Shown piece by piece: positions 9,939 through 15,937 of a DNA stretch of 23,233 nucleotides (the stretch's first letter is position 1; each line of letters begins with the position of its first letter). The stretch comes from a virus, in the IMG/VR virus record IMGVR_UViG_3300035698_028646, positions 1 to 23,233 of that record, one strand, 5' to 3'. Below the pieces are notes generated by a model that was not told the DNA's origin, searched no databases, and saw only the letters and a program-made list of their open reading frames with translations. The position numbers and the translations under genes are program-made.

Positions 9939-9944
9939 ATTATA
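9939..9944 (-). promoter_or_regulatory. Candidate -10 box (TATAATC) before the metallopeptidase gene
   Basis: Read on minus, the sequence is GCATTATAATCACATAAC then ATG. The hexamer matches the sigma70 -10 consensus exactly. A poor TTGGGG lies 18 bases upstream, so the -35 is weak. Translation would start almost at the transcript 5' end. The extended TATAATC also precedes the genes starting at 11465 and 22166. Confidence 0.35.
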
Positions 9945-9976
9945 ATGCGATGCAGATCTTCTCCCCAATAAACTTA

Positions 9977-10030
9977 CTCTCGAATAAATTCTCTCGAAGT
10001 TTATATATCCCCTCAGGTTTTGTCGAGAGA
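9977..10030. repeat. CTCTCGA boxes: two direct, one inverted
   Basis: CTCTCGAA occurs at 9977-9984 and 9991-9998, exactly 14 bases apart. The inverse complement TCGAGAG lies at 10023-10029. The set lies in the 208-base gap between divergently oriented genes. The spacing and orientation resemble repressor or activator binding sites; the second and third copies could also form an RNA hairpin. The role is inferred. Confidence 0.5.
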
Positions 10031-10076
10031 TTTGATCCAATTAAAAAATCAATTATAGGTAGGCTTTGTTAGTCAT

Positions 10077-10154
10077 GAGGCGCCTGTAAATATTATTTAG
10101 GTAATGCTTGATTTGCCTAAATAATATGCCATACACTTGTGGGACAGGCGCTTT
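10077..10154 (+). ncRNA. Predicted three-way-junction RNA element overlapping a start codon
   Basis: Three nested helices can be drawn by hand. P1 pairs 10077-10087 with 10144-10154 (core GCGCCTGT with ACAGGCGC plus G-U and A-U extension). P2 pairs 10091-10104 with 10113-10126 (14 pairs, one G-U, 8-base loop). P3 pairs 10129-10133 with 10138-10142. Junction strands are 3, 2 and 1 bases. No poly-U follows, so it is not a simple terminator. It overlaps the GTG start at 10139, so control of translation is a possibility. It does not match a riboswitch class I know. The same pairing is nearly possible on the minus strand, so orientation is uncertain. Confidence 0.45.
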
Positions 10155-10504
10155 CGATAGACTGTAAAAATTGCTATATAAATAGCCAGCTATGCTTGAG
10201 TAGATTTACACTAAATAAGAAAATATTTTTCTACTGCGCAAAATGCGGTCCATTGTGCAGTAGTTTTAGCTTCAGTTTTGAAAACAAAGAAATAATAGAT
10301 TTTAAATTCAATTTATTAGTGGAAAATATGAGGTATACGATATACTCATCGTCTAAGTTTTCAAACTGCTTGGTATATCTATCCGTAGATAGGGAGCCAT
10401 TAATTGAATTAGATAAATTTTTTATTTTAAATTTATCATCTAATATAGAAAATCAGATGATTAAGATTGTTGAGAAGGCAATTAATTTAAAAAATTTTAG
10501 GTGA
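10139..10504 (+). CDS. Small protein with N-terminal zinc ribbon
   Basis: This 121-residue reading frame has two cysteine knuckles near its N-terminus: CKNC at about residues 9-12 and CAKC at about 34-37, with extra cysteines close to each. That suggests a zinc ribbon. The rest alternates hydrophobic strands and helices (NCLVYLSVDREPLIELDKF; IENQMIKIVEKAINLKNF), as expected of a real folded protein. The start is uncertain: GTG at 10139 is the only usual start codon before the cysteines, it has no ribosome binding site, and it lies inside a predicted RNA structure. An ATG at 10126 in another frame reads MPYTCGTGAFDRL then stops, so a frame error is also possible. The 3' end overlaps the convergent endonuclease gene by 8 bases. 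Function unknown. Confidence 0.55.
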   Translation: MGQALSIDCKNCYINSQLCLSRFTLNKKIFFYCAKCGPLCSSFSFSFENKEIIDFKFNLLVENMRYTIYSSSKFSNCLVYLSVDREPLIELDKFFILNLSSNIENQMIKIVEKAINLKNFR

Positions 10505-11465
10505 CTAAGTATTCGATGATATTAAATTTTCTATCCAAATAAATATTAGATTTTTCATATAAGTATTTTACTATATTTTTCAATATTAAGTTCCCGCCAT
10601 ATTCTAGTAAGCCCATTCCGGATGAAATCCTAATAGGCTTAGATCTTTGTTTTAAGCAACACTTATTTTCCAAAACCTCTCTTATCTTTAATAAGAAATT
10701 AGAATTGCCCCTCATTGAGAATGCCAACTGATCTAATTTATTTACTTTCCTGATCCAATAAAAAGACCCATCGCCATCATTGTATCCTCTTATGAAATGA
10801 TGCAGTAATTCGTGGCTTAAAATCCAAGTAGGAATATCGTATATTTTACTTTTACGCATAACAACATTAAATCTACTCAAATCTTTGCAAATTTTTCTCG
10901 AAGTTATTTTTAACTCACAACTACTAGTACCATTACATCTATTATTTTTAAAGTTAATTGGATTGCTAGCATTTAAAATTTTTTTTAATTTTTCTAAATG
11001 ATTAAAGTCGCTCGCTTTAAGTCCTAAAGACAAAACGTTTGGAATAGATTTATTTTTAGTACAAGCTAATACGCACCCATCCGCAGCTATAAAGCCCGCC
11101 CAATAGAAACTCGTCTCATTATCTTTTTCGAAAAAGTCATGATCGCAACTATGAATAACTTGCTTTTTATATGGCAAATTAAAAATGTCCATATATTTTT
11201 TGATATCCGCGCAATCAACAAATAGCTCTCGCGCCAATTTTTTAGTTGATTGTAATTTTTCATACCCTTGCTTAAGAACGTCGTATGTCAATATTTTAGA
11301 TAGATCTCTATTTATTTTATAATTTATAGAAAAATTGTTGCAAGCCTTCTTTATACTATAGACACTAACTCCATAATATTTTGCTACTTTATTTGCACTT
11401 TTTAGTGCGGTTAGATCTTTAACAAGCCGGTCTTTTGTTATTTTATCTAAAAACTTGTTTTGCAT
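10497..11465 (-). CDS. Free-standing LAGLIDADG homing endonuclease
   Basis: This 322-residue protein has two LAGLIDADG motifs: FYWAGFIAADG at 120-130 and FIRGYNDGDG at 224-233, each with the expected catalytic acidic residue. That fits a single-chain, two-domain homing endonuclease that cuts double-stranded DNA at a long site. Upstream are two helix-turn-helix-like segments, about residues 24-41 (NKVAKYYGVSVYSIKKAC) and 73-91, probably for DNA binding. It lies between the Ig-like virion gene and the gap upstream of the metallopeptidase, 27 bases after the preceding stop, and interrupts the virion operon without splitting a gene. A TATAAT box is 5 bases before its ATG, so independent expression is possible. 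No intron or intein boundary is seen. Confidence 0.88.
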   Translation of the reverse strand: MQNKFLDKITKDRLVKDLTALKSANKVAKYYGVSVYSIKKACNNFSINYKINRDLSKILTYDVLKQGYEKLQSTKKLARELFVDCADIKKYMDIFNLPYKKQVIHSCDHDFFEKDNETSFYWAGFIAADGCVLACTKNKSIPNVLSLGLKASDFNHLEKLKKILNASNPINFKNNRCNGTSSCELKITSRKICKDLSRFNVVMRKSKIYDIPTWILSHELLHHFIRGYNDGDGSFYWIRKVNKLDQLAFSMRGNSNFLLKIREVLENKCCLKQRSKPIRISSGMGLLEYGGNLILKNIVKYLYEKSNIYLDRKFNIIEYLVT

Positions 11466-11470
11466 ACAAG

Positions 11471-11476
11471 ATTATA
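11471..11476 (-). promoter_or_regulatory. Candidate -10 box before the LAGLIDADG gene
   Basis: On the minus strand the 27-base gap contains TATATAATCTTGT immediately before the ATG at 11465. TATAAT matches the -10 consensus, but no TTGACA-like hexamer is placed 16-18 bases upstream. The sequence is AT-rich, so a chance match is quite possible. Confidence 0.25.
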
Positions 11477-11492
11477 TATCAAAAATTTTTAA

Positions 11493-12386
11493 TTAAAATC
11501 TGCCACTTCGCAAGTGTCTAAGTCTTGCAACCGCTGTATTTCTTCCGCCAGTAGCAGACCAGGTGCCCAGACCAATTGGAGATGGTCTCAAAGAATTTTT
11601 AATTAATTTTATTTTTTCCCAATAATTTGTAAGCTCTGAAGAATATTGAGTATTCATCATATCCGAAACTGTTGGCGGCGTAAATGAAATTCCGTTATCA
11701 GTAAAATTATATTCTCTACCTCTCTCTAATAGAGCCATACTTGATAAAGCGAATAATGTCGCAGATTGAACTAATACAGTTCCGAACTGAGAAATAAAAT
11801 GATCATCTTCGAATGTAAAAAAGGTGAAATATGGAATAGCGTTAAATTCCATTAAAGCCATCGCCAGAAAACTTACTAAGGTATCTACTGTATAGATATC
11901 GCAGTCAACATAGATATCATTACCGTACTTGTCTTTTGATAACGCCTTACCAGAAGAATTTAATCTTGCTTTAAGCATTCTAATTAATATATTTATATTT
12001 TTAATTGCATTCTGAGAATAGTTTAGCCCAATTACGTCTCCGAGGTGTGAATAACCATCCGTATTAATAGATGGTATTTGCGTGCCAGAAACCACGAAAC
12101 TAAAGGTAGTTTCTATTCTGAAACCATTTATGAAGCCGACCCAAATATCATTCCACGCTCCATATGGACCAGCATATGGAATTGTTAAAGTATATCCATA
12201 TTTTCCAGTATCAAGCCTTGAAACTCCAACGGAAGTTGGAGCTAAAAACAAACCGCCAGACGGTTGAACTATAGAAATTTTAGGAAAACTATCCGTATCA
12301 ATTGGATTTCCCATTTGATCTTTAAATAAAACGGTCAGATTTATTTGTTCTGTTACATCAGTTTCTTGTCCGCGAAATTTAATCAT
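11493..12386 (-). CDS. Virion structural protein with N-terminal Ig-like domain
   Basis: I place the start at ATG 12386, giving 297 residues, because it overlaps the upstream stop as ATGA; a longer frame opens at 12455 but would run inside the upstream gene. Residues 1 to ~100 form a beta-sandwich-like domain (FRGQETDVTEQINLTVLFKD ... SRLDTGKYGYTLTIPY) related to the whole of the upstream 116-residue protein. After a DGYSHLG linker comes a helical region containing a hydrophobic segment (VSFLAMALMEFNAIPYF). The C-terminal signature is NYWEKIKLIKNSLRPSPIGLG, then a basic tail (VARLRHLRSGRF). That C-terminal pattern reminds me of conserved neck or tail proteins of large phages, but the exact role is not established. 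Confidence 0.8.
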   Translation of the reverse strand: MIKFRGQETDVTEQINLTVLFKDQMGNPIDTDSFPKISIVQPSGGLFLAPTSVGVSRLDTGKYGYTLTIPYAGPYGAWNDIWVGFINGFRIETTFSFVVSGTQIPSINTDGYSHLGDVIGLNYSQNAIKNINILIRMLKARLNSSGKALSKDKYGNDIYVDCDIYTVDTLVSFLAMALMEFNAIPYFTFFTFEDDHFISQFGTVLVQSATLFALSSMALLERGREYNFTDNGISFTPPTVSDMMNTQYSSELTNYWEKIKLIKNSLRPSPIGLGTWSATGGRNTAVARLRHLRSGRF

Positions 12387-12733
12387 ATTGTTTGAACCGA
12401 TGTTGCATAAATCCCGTAAGGAGCCGATACTATTAATTGATATCCTTGAGTGCAATTTTCAAAACTAATTGGATGAACGTAACTTACGCTTATAAAATAG
12501 CTTCCAACAGAAATTGCACCTCTTGGTATTTGGAATTGAAATGCATATAAGCCGGTATCAAGCTGAGTTAACGGAAGCGAATATCCATCGTATCCGTCAT
12601 TGGTAAAATCAGGAAGAAGTATTGAGCTGACAATAGGAATATTTAAAGTGTCTATTCTTGTATTAGAATATCCATCAGTCACTTCTAAAAATATACTGGC
12701 TTTTGCTCCTGGAGTATAATTTAATATATGCAT
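12383..12733 (-). CDS. Small Ig-like virion protein
   Basis: This 116-residue protein is predicted all-beta. It shares the pattern LTQLDTGLYAFQFQIPRG with the N-terminal domain of the following gene (SRLDTGKYGYTLTIPY), so the two are probably paralogous Ig-like modules. It is unusually rich in DGY, with three copies (VTDGYSN and NDGYDGYS) in what look like beta-turns. The ribosome binding site is good (AGAAGGGCGTTT before ATG 12733). Its TGA overlaps the next ATG, indicating translational coupling. A neck, tail-tube decoration or fibre-attachment role is plausible but unproven. Confidence 0.8.
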   Translation of the reverse strand: MHILNYTPGAKASIFLEVTDGYSNTRIDTLNIPIVSSILLPDFTNDGYDGYSLPLTQLDTGLYAFQFQIPRGAISVGSYFISVSYVHPISFENCTQGYQLIVSAPYGIYATSVQTI

Positions 12734-12786
12734 AAACGCCCTTCTGATTAATATGATAATATTAATATCATGGCATTTATTTGATT

Positions 12787-13143
12787 ATGGATAAAAAGCA
12801 ATTTTGGATTACAAATATTAGCAACATGCTTGTAAATATACATGACTTGAATTTGTTTATTAAACCATATTCTTCAATAAATCTACTAGACAGACGTCAC
12901 TATTTGTTAACCGAGAATCAGCTTTATTGGTCAGCAAAAACAGGGTCTATCTTTAAAAAAAGAGATAAAATTTTTGTAAGAGGAATTGCTCCAGAGTTAA
13001 AGCAAGATCTTGCACTAGATATAGAATTAGAACCAATACTTCCGTATAAACAACTATCTACTGTAGAATTTAAAGAAGAGGTTTACGAAGAACTGCTAAT
13101 ATCTGAAGAAGAGATGGCAGATAATAACTCAGAATTAGATTAA
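12787..13143 (+). CDS. Small conserved-type phage protein, 118 aa
   Basis: The start is taken as ATG 12787 (MDKKQFWITNIS); a TTG two codons earlier (12781) is less likely. The N-terminal 70 residues form a compact beta-rich module (FIKPYSSINLLDRRHYLLTE, then a GSIFKKRDKIFVRG segment). I associate this texture with a family of uncharacterised small virion-region proteins in large phages; that is recollection, not a search. The C-terminal third is strongly acidic (EEVYEELLISEEEMADNNS). It starts a short plus-strand cluster diverging from the Ig-like genes. No clear ribosome binding site is seen. Function unknown. Confidence 0.75.
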   Translation: MDKKQFWITNISNMLVNIHDLNLFIKPYSSINLLDRRHYLLTENQLYWSAKTGSIFKKRDKIFVRGIAPELKQDLALDIELEPILPYKQLSTVEFKEEVYEELLISEEEMADNNSELD

Positions 13144-13160
13144 TAAGGAACATACGAAAT

Positions 13161-13358
13161 ATGAATAACAATTCACGCAAATCAAAAGCTAAAATTCTAG
13201 TAATTAAACACCCTCTAATAGATGTAGAAGATGAAGATAATGATGAGATATATTCTGAGCAAACATTAGAAGATTATCATGATCTAAAAGAAAAATGCGA
13301 AAAAGTTATATTGAAAATAAAAAAAAGAAAACAACAAAAGCAAGTATCCGCAACATAA
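13161..13358 (+). CDS. Small highly charged protein, 65 aa
   Basis: This short gene has a clear ribosome binding site (TAAGGAAC, spacer, ATG 13161) and lies 17 bases after the preceding stop, 6 bases before the next start. The product is basic at the start (NSRKSKAKILVIKH), acidic in the middle (DVEDEDNDEIYSEQ) and lysine-rich and probably helical at the end (KCEKVILKIKKRKQQK). No family is recognised. Operon position and base use support a real gene. It may be an adaptor or chaperone for its neighbours, but that is speculation. Confidence 0.65.
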   Translation: MNNNSRKSKAKILVIKHPLIDVEDEDNDEIYSEQTLEDYHDLKEKCEKVILKIKKRKQQKQVSAT

Positions 13359-13364
13359 GGTAAT

Positions 13365-13682
13365 ATGCCGCAAGACATTATGAACGTAACAGAATATATC
13401 TATAAAAGAGATATAGATATGATGATGCAAGTTAACAGCAAAGCTGTTGAACTACAGGCTGCTGTTGCCGATCAAAATGAAGAAATTATAGAAATGCTTA
13501 AAGACATACTTAAGCAAAACGAGAGAATGTCGAATAGCCATAAAGATATGGATAAGGACTTGGCAAAAATTGTTAAAGCTAATGAAGATCTTGCCAAGGA
13601 TTTATTTAAGTTTCAGATATTAGCGATAAGCGGTTTCGTTGCAATTATACTACAAATAGTGTCCGCGTTCCTAAAAAAATAA
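13365..13682 (+). CDS. XhlA-like coiled-coil protein with C-terminal membrane anchor
   Basis: This 105-residue protein has a long heptad-like helical region, about residues 15-80 (LQAAVADQNEEIIEMLKDIL and KDLAKIVKANEDLAKDL), then one membrane helix at about 82-102 (FQILAISGFVAIILQIVSAF) and a KK end. The architecture matches the haemolysin XhlA-type phage proteins that work with a holin in lysis. Those are usually about 70-110 residues. I see architecture, not a sequence signature, so a membrane-tethered protein of another role is possible. It has a ribosome binding site (AAGGTAAT before ATG). The endonuclease gene begins 3 bases after its stop. Confidence 0.75.
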   Translation: MPQDIMNVTEYIYKRDIDMMMQVNSKAVELQAAVADQNEEIIEMLKDILKQNERMSNSHKDMDKDLAKIVKANEDLAKDLFKFQILAISGFVAIILQIVSAFLKK

Positions 13683-13685
13683 ATA

Positions 13686-14825
13686 ATGGATTCCAGACAA
13701 GACAGAATTTTTACATTCGAAGAATTAAGTTGGATTTACTCTAATATAATCGAAGTTGATGGAAATTTATTCTTTAATGAAAATCCAATTCAAACTTTTT
13801 TAAATAAAGCTGGGATATTAAAAATATATTTGCCTAGGCATCCAAAAGATAGCCCATTCAAAAGTATTAATCAAATTAAAGCAAAGGTACACAGAATTGT
13901 ATGGATTATTCACAACAAAATTAATCCAGAGATTGTAGAGCACATATCTAGCGATTTTAGAAACAATAACATTTTGAATTTAAACCATATTTCTTTCAAA
14001 GAAATGGAAAATAGATCAAAAAAAGAAAAATTGGAATATAATAGAATTCATTCCAATATAAAGAACAAAACGTCGAGAGGAAGATACGAACACGCGCAAA
14101 AAAGAGCAAAAAATTTTTTAGGCGAGTTCACACTTTCTTTTGAAAAGTACGAAGCTTTACTTACAAAGCCCTGTCATTATTGTTCTGATTATTTTAAGGG
14201 CACAGAAAATACTGGCTCCGGATTAGATCGAATTAATAATGATCTTGGATATCAATCGAATAATATTGTTAGATGCTGCGCTTTCTGCAATTATTTAAAA
14301 GGCGATAATTTATCTTATGATATATTTAAAGCAGCATTAAAGTCTTTAATTTTTTATAATAAAAAAGAGTTTGAAAAACTAAAAGATATTAATAATTACT
14401 ACGATCTCAACAAACATTTGTATAAGATAGATCGATCAGAAGAAATGAATGTAGCTCTACCGAAACGAATAGCCAAAGATAATAACATTGAATATGCTAG
14501 AGCTTTTTCTCAAAAACTATCGTCGAGATATTCTCAATCGGTATGTTTAAGTAAGCGAAAGGATAGAGATTTTTCGTTAACTTTCGAAGAGTTTAAAAAA
14601 GAAATTTTAAAACCTTGTTATTACTGTAATGATTATTTCAGATTATCGGGAGCTAAAACCGGAGTAGGATTAGATAGAAAAAATAATGCTTTAGGATATA
14701 CAGTCGAAAATTCTGTATCCTGCTGCCCCCATTGCAACTATCTTAAAAGAGATAGCTTGTCTCCAGAACAAGCTTCAATTTTCATAAGGTCGGTTATTTT
14801 TAATAAAGTTAAGTTAATACTTTAA
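13686..14825 (+). CDS. Multi-domain HNH endonuclease (three HNH-type modules)
   Basis: This 379-residue protein carries two clear tandem zinc-HNH modules. Module A has PCHYC (162-166), GLDRINND (179-186) and CCAFCN (197-202). Module B has PCYYC (310-314), GLDRKNN (328-334) and CCPHCN (346-351). Each keeps two CxxC knuckles and the D-R-x-N core. Before them, residues ~66-105 resemble the HNH_3 type of homing endonuclease (VHRIVWIIHNKI; EHISSDFRNNNILNL), with His and Asn residues kept. That gives three nuclease-like modules in one chain, an uncommon layout. It is probably a free-standing homing endonuclease, active or with some domains reduced to DNA binding. It follows the XhlA-like gene by 3 bases and its end overlaps the convergent cold-shock gene by 17 bases. 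Confidence 0.85.
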   Translation: MDSRQDRIFTFEELSWIYSNIIEVDGNLFFNENPIQTFLNKAGILKIYLPRHPKDSPFKSINQIKAKVHRIVWIIHNKINPEIVEHISSDFRNNNILNLNHISFKEMENRSKKEKLEYNRIHSNIKNKTSRGRYEHAQKRAKNFLGEFTLSFEKYEALLTKPCHYCSDYFKGTENTGSGLDRINNDLGYQSNNIVRCCAFCNYLKGDNLSYDIFKAALKSLIFYNKKEFEKLKDINNYYDLNKHLYKIDRSEEMNVALPKRIAKDNNIEYARAFSQKLSSRYSQSVCLSKRKDRDFSLTFEEFKKEILKPCYYCNDYFRLSGAKTGVGLDRKNNALGYTVENSVSCCPHCNYLKRDSLSPEQASIFIRSVIFNKVKLIL

Positions 14826-15042
14826 CTTCTACCGCTTTATCTATTTGGATATTATTTTTGCCTATTTTGAATGTAACTCGCTGTTTTGCTAACAAATTCT
14901 TAAAACCTAATTGATCTATATCTGAAAAATGAACAAAAATATCTTTTTGTTTTTCCCCGTCTTTGGACCACGATATAAAGCCATATCCTTTTTTTGTATT
15001 GAAAAATACAACTTCGCCGCAATAATCATTTTCTATATTCAT
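14809..15042 (-). CDS. Cold-shock domain protein
   Basis: This 77-residue protein is a full-length cold-shock domain. It has GEVVFFNTKKGYGFISW with the RNP1-type KGYGFIS (residues 18-24), then RNP2-type DIFVHFS (34-40), and the closing basic strand. These motifs bind single-stranded nucleic acid, so the protein probably acts as an RNA chaperone or binds ssDNA during infection. Bacterial relatives are about 65-75 residues. It is downstream of, and probably co-transcribed with, the 97-residue gene (stop at 15051 is 8 bases before this ATG). The last 17 bases overlap the 3' end of the convergent HNH gene. The ribosome binding site is weak (AAATAAGAAATAAT). Confidence 0.9.
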   Translation of the reverse strand: MNIENDYCGEVVFFNTKKGYGFISWSKDGEKQKDIFVHFSDIDQLGFKNLLAKQRVTFKIGKNNIQIDKAVEVKVLT

Positions 15043-15050
15043 ATTATTTC

Positions 15051-15344
15051 TTATTTTATAAAACTATCCGTGTATATAAGTTCGTTATTTACAAATAGTT
15101 TGTCGCCTTTTCCTAGTACTGCATATACTTCATAACAAGCATATTTGCCCATATCAGATCTTTCTGATTCTGAATTACAAAGGCGCAATGCTTTATCATA
15201 TTTTGAAAATAGAATTAGAAGATCTTTTTCTTTTCCAATAGATCTAGCATATGTTAAAAACCTTTTTCTTGTTTCCTGCTCGGTTAGAGGTTTTTTATTT
15301 AAATTGTCTGGATTAGTTAGATCGATGTTTAATTCGTTAGCCAT
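15051..15344 (-). CDS. Small conserved-type phage protein, 97 aa
   Basis: I do not recognise this 97-residue protein. It has a strong ribosome binding site (TAGGAGAAAGAATATT, ATG 15344). The N-terminus (ANELNIDLTNPDNLNKKPLT) is polar. The rest looks mainly helical (RKRFLTYARSIGKEKDLLIL; SDMGKYACYEVYAVLGKGDK), ending in a short beta segment. No metal-binding or catalytic pattern is seen. It lies between the fibre genes and the cold-shock gene on the same strand and is probably in the same operon. Confidence 0.7.
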   Translation of the reverse strand: MANELNIDLTNPDNLNKKPLTEQETRKRFLTYARSIGKEKDLLILFSKYDKALRLCNSESERSDMGKYACYEVYAVLGKGDKLFVNNELIYTDSFIK

Positions 15345-15375
15345 AATATTCTTTCTCCTATATATTATATATCAA

Positions 15376-15691
15376 TCACCAACCATCTATTCTCACTACA
15401 ATTGGACCAAAAGATCCGGCTTTTACCCTAAACCATATTCTTACAATTGGTCTATATTGAAAAGTCATACCTTTAGTTGGTAAATCTGGATTTAATTCGC
15501 CGTGTAAATTTTTGCCGTTAAAGCTATATTCAACAATACCTGTTTCATTTTCATTTAGCATCATTATAGTATTTGCTGCGAATTTGAAAAAAAACATCTG
15601 CTGCATAACCGTCTGAAGATGATTGACCAAAATCATTCCATGATACATATATTTTTTCATAGTAGTTAAAATCTCTATCAACTATAGTCAT
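15376..15691 (-). pseudogene. Small fibre/virion protein with an apparent frameshift at a T8 run
   Basis: The natural start is ATG 15691 (MTIVDRDFNYYEKIYVSWND), behind a GGA-containing leader. This frame runs through SSSDGYAADVFF and then stops after only 46 residues. If one T is removed from the run of eight (15587-15594), reading continues as FKFAANTIMMLNENETGIVE and on to FGPIVVRIDGW, giving a coherent 104-residue protein. The second part alone stays open upstream in an unlikely sequence (MIEILTTMKKYMYHG), which is the wrong frame of the first part. One explanation is a sequencing or assembly error in the homopolymer; others are transcript slippage, +1 ribosomal frameshifting, or a true mutation. 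The reunited protein contains a DGY motif like other virion genes here. Confidence 0.7.
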
Positions 15692-15746
15692 TATAATATT
15701 CCTAGTCTTTAAATATTTCTCAGCAAATATATGCTAATTTATTATG

Positions 15747-15934
15747 TTAATAAACATATATTGGATGTAGTTTCCAATTATTACCATCGTAAATCCAAAT
15801 TGTTATTTTTTCCATTCGTTATTTTCAAATATTTTAATAAATCCGTTTGACATAAATTCAAATTTTTGAATTTTCCAAGAAAACGATGAAAAATCAGAGC
15901 GTCTAAAATTTGTTAGTTGGTTTCGTAATCTCAT
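15747..15934 (-). pseudogene. Short fibre-associated protein broken at an A6 run
   Basis: A frame opens at ATG 15934 (MRLRNQLTNFRRSDFSSFSW), two bases after the stop of the 269-residue gene, and stops after 43 residues in ...NNEWKK-TAA at 15803. Adding one A to the six-A run (15806-15811) restores a natural continuation, ITIWIYDGNNWKLHPIYVY, ending at 15747, for a total of 62 residues. The continuation has the Trp/Tyr-rich 'W-x-Y-D-G-N-N-W' look of phage fibre tips. The run GGAAAAAATAA places two AAA codons directly before the stop, a context where -1 ribosomal slippage is at least conceivable. A sequencing error is the simpler explanation. Confidence 0.6.
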
Positions 15935-15937
15935 AAA

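Noticed and set aside
10077-10154. The structured region as a tRNA
   Set aside because: The outer helix is too long and there are only two inner arms; no anticodon or T-arm consensus can be placed.
10808-10825. HELLH motif in the first LAGLIDADG protein, suggesting a metalloprotease
   Set aside because: It lies directly before the second LAGLIDADG motif in a known nuclease fold and has no third zinc ligand context; a chance match.
11493-12455. Longer start at 12455 for the Ig-like virion gene
   Set aside because: The extra residues are out-of-frame sequence of the upstream gene; the ATGA overlap at 12383-12386 supports the shorter start.
15587-15594. Standard -1 programmed frameshift at the T8 run
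   Set aside because: A -1 shift reads SNSQQIL and then a stop; only +1 (or an equivalent single-base loss) gives the long product.
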